A stretch of DNA of 7,040 nt, taken from NCBI GenBank assembly GCA_947165795.1, contig CAMVBP010000106.1, positions 1 through 7,040 of the forward strand, given 5' to 3'. Each line of letters opens with the position of its first letter. Position 1 is the first letter of the stretch. The notes under the pieces were generated by a model. That model made no database searches. It saw nothing but the letters and a program-made list of their open reading frames with translations, and was not told where the DNA came from. The translations under genes were made by a program, and so were the position numbers. The stretch comes from an uncultured Treponema sp. Lineage in GTDB: Bacteria; Spirochaetota; Spirochaetia; Treponematales; Treponemataceae. Positions 5,804 to 7,040 of the stretch are shown here, one piece after another.

Positions 5804-7040
5804 CTACTTATTTAAAGTTTTCTCAAAAATAGATTTCATGTTTTCTTCTGAAAGTGGAATAAAAAGATTTTCATTTTTATTATTGCCACCTTGTTTTGCA
5901 AGAGATATGTAGAGGGTTCTAAGATTATTATTTGGTTTTACATATTTTAGATGGACAAAACGGTTAGAAGAATTTGTCGTAGAAAAGCAGCATTCGGCCT
6001 TATCTAAAATTTCAAGGGGATGAAGATTATTAGCAGTGAAAATTATTTGTCCACTACCGTTTTCTGAAAAAACTTTTAGGAAAACATCTAAAACTAATTC
6101 ATTAATACTTGAATCTAATTCATCAATTACTAAAAGTACAGAAGGATTTCCATAAGCAAAAATTAAAATATTTACAAGTGAAATGATTTTTTTTATGCCA
6201 AGACTTTCATATTTTATTGGAACTTCAAGATTATCTTTAATTGTAAAAACCTCGTAATAATTTTCTAACATATTAGGATCTGAATGAATACTGTCTTTTA
6301 TTCCTAATATTTTTTTAAAAGAAAGCTTTGTTTCAGGGCAAAGAGAAATGATAATATCGTTGAATTTATTTATGAATACATCAAATGAACCTTCTTTTGG
6401 TTCCAAAGCTTTTGTTGGTCCGTCAATGTTTAAAGAAAAGTAATTTATAGCTCCATTAGAAAAGACTTTTTGATTTGTTAATATAACAGGAATTGTTTTT
6501 GCATTAACTAATCCCCCGTTTATAAAATTATCTGTAATGACAAAAAAATAATTTTTTGCATAATCATTAAATATTTTTAGATAATCAAGAATTGATTCTT
6601 TTGATTGTTCTGTATAAGAATCGTATAAAGAAAGAAGGTGCTCTCCAAAAATATAGGAAGTTTTATAGAACCGACTCCATTCTTTTTGCATAATAAAAAA
6701 CAATTGAGAAGGAACTTCTTCAGTAAAATCAAGATTTTTTTCTATGAAGGAAATAAGATTATTTTTTAGGTTTATAGGAGTAATTGGATTTGTAGAATTA
6801 GTTGAATCATAACAGAAAGATAACTTATTTTTTTGATTATTTAAATCGGATAAATATGCATTTTCTTCTTCAATAATCCAGCGATTCTGTTTTCTAAAAA
6901 GTCTGATTCTTACATAATATGAGAATATTTTTTTTATTTGTTTATTAGCTATAGAAAAATCAGCTTTGAGAGAGGCAAAGTCCTCTCCCACTCTTACATA
7001 TGAACCTGCATCATCTATCCCTGTTCCGCAAAATAATAGT
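5804..7040 (-). CDS. ABC/SMC-type AAA ATPase, C-terminal part (5' end beyond the window)
   Basis: The frame is open to the right edge: 16 further sense codons (reading LLFCGTGIDDAGSYVR) precede the GTG at 6991, so that GTG is not the start and the Walker A region lies outside the window. About 412 residues are visible. The beginning (SYVRVGEDFASLKADF) resembles the strand region after Walker A in RecF/SMC-like ATPases, and the middle is a long, mostly helical insert. Counting from GTG 6991 as residue 1, the end holds the ABC-like core: signature YESLGIKKI (S263, G265), Walker B VLLVIDE (D290, E291) and D-loop-like DSSINE. At the H-switch, FTANNLHPLE has Asn where FT-HN or FTTHD is common. This fits OLD/RloA-like ATPases common in defence loci, but no nuclease or partner is visible, so the function is open. 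The gene is very AT-rich. Its stop lies 93 bp from the recombinase start on the same strand. Confidence 0.8.
   Translation of the reverse strand, partial: LLFCGTGIDDAGSYVRVGEDFASLKADFSIANKQIKKIFSYYVRIRLFRKQNRWIIEEENAYLSDLNNQKNKLSFCYDSTNSTNPITPINLKNNLISFIEKNLDFTEEVPSQLFFIMQKEWSRFYKTSYIFGEHLLSLYDSYTEQSKESILDYLKIFNDYAKNYFFVITDNFINGGLVNAKTIPVILTNQKVFSNGAINYFSLNIDGPTKALEPKEGSFDVFINKFNDIIISLCPETKLSFKKILGIKDSIHSDPNMLENYYEVFTIKDNLEVPIKYESLGIKKIISLVNILIFAYGNPSVLLVIDELDSSINELVLDVFLKVFSENGSGQIIFTANNLHPLEILDKAECCFSTTNSSNRFVHLKYVKPNNNLRTLYISLAKQGGNNKNENLFIPLSEENMKSIFEKTLNK

Noticed and set aside
6989..6991. GTG start for the ATPase gene
   Set aside because: The same frame continues open to the right edge and no Walker A is in the visible part, so the true start is outside.

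Overview
The window is AT-rich DNA from a Gram-negative-type bacterium. An outer-membrane-barrel-like protein, an RNase II-family protein without classical cold-shock domains and an RCK channel paired with a free cyclic-nucleotide-binding protein together suggest a host-associated spirochaete of the Treponema type. That assignment is inference; no rRNA, tRNA or other decisive marker is present.

Layout. (1) Bases 1-936, plus strand: 3' part of a probable outer-membrane beta-barrel protein, entering from the left edge. (2) Bases 975-2876, plus strand: an RNB-domain 3'-5' exoribonuclease with all catalytic acidic residues and its own promoter, whose -10 lies only 7 nt before the ATG. (3) Bases 2895-4642, minus strand: a two-gene operon. 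The first gene encodes a two-TM, RCK-domain ion channel whose selectivity filter has lost both glycines. The second, 2 nt downstream, encodes a standalone cyclic-nucleotide-binding domain with intact ligand residues. Its promoter and start codon are flanked by a perfect 12-bp inverted repeat made of two TTGC-N2-GCAA palindromes. (4) Bases 4718-7040, minus strand, visibly more AT-rich: a tyrosine recombinase with a full catalytic set, then the C-terminal part of an ABC/SMC-type ATPase that runs off the right edge. This looks like the edge of an acquired, possibly defence-related island.

The ribonuclease and CNBD genes converge with 18 bp between their stops and no recognisable terminator. The channel and CNBD genes probably work together as a ligand-gated channel encoded in two pieces. 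The recombinase resembles those that shuffle type I restriction specificity genes, but no hsdS gene or its repeats lie in the window. No stretch over 300 bases lacks a gene, and no CRISPR array, insertion sequence, tRNA or rRNA was seen.
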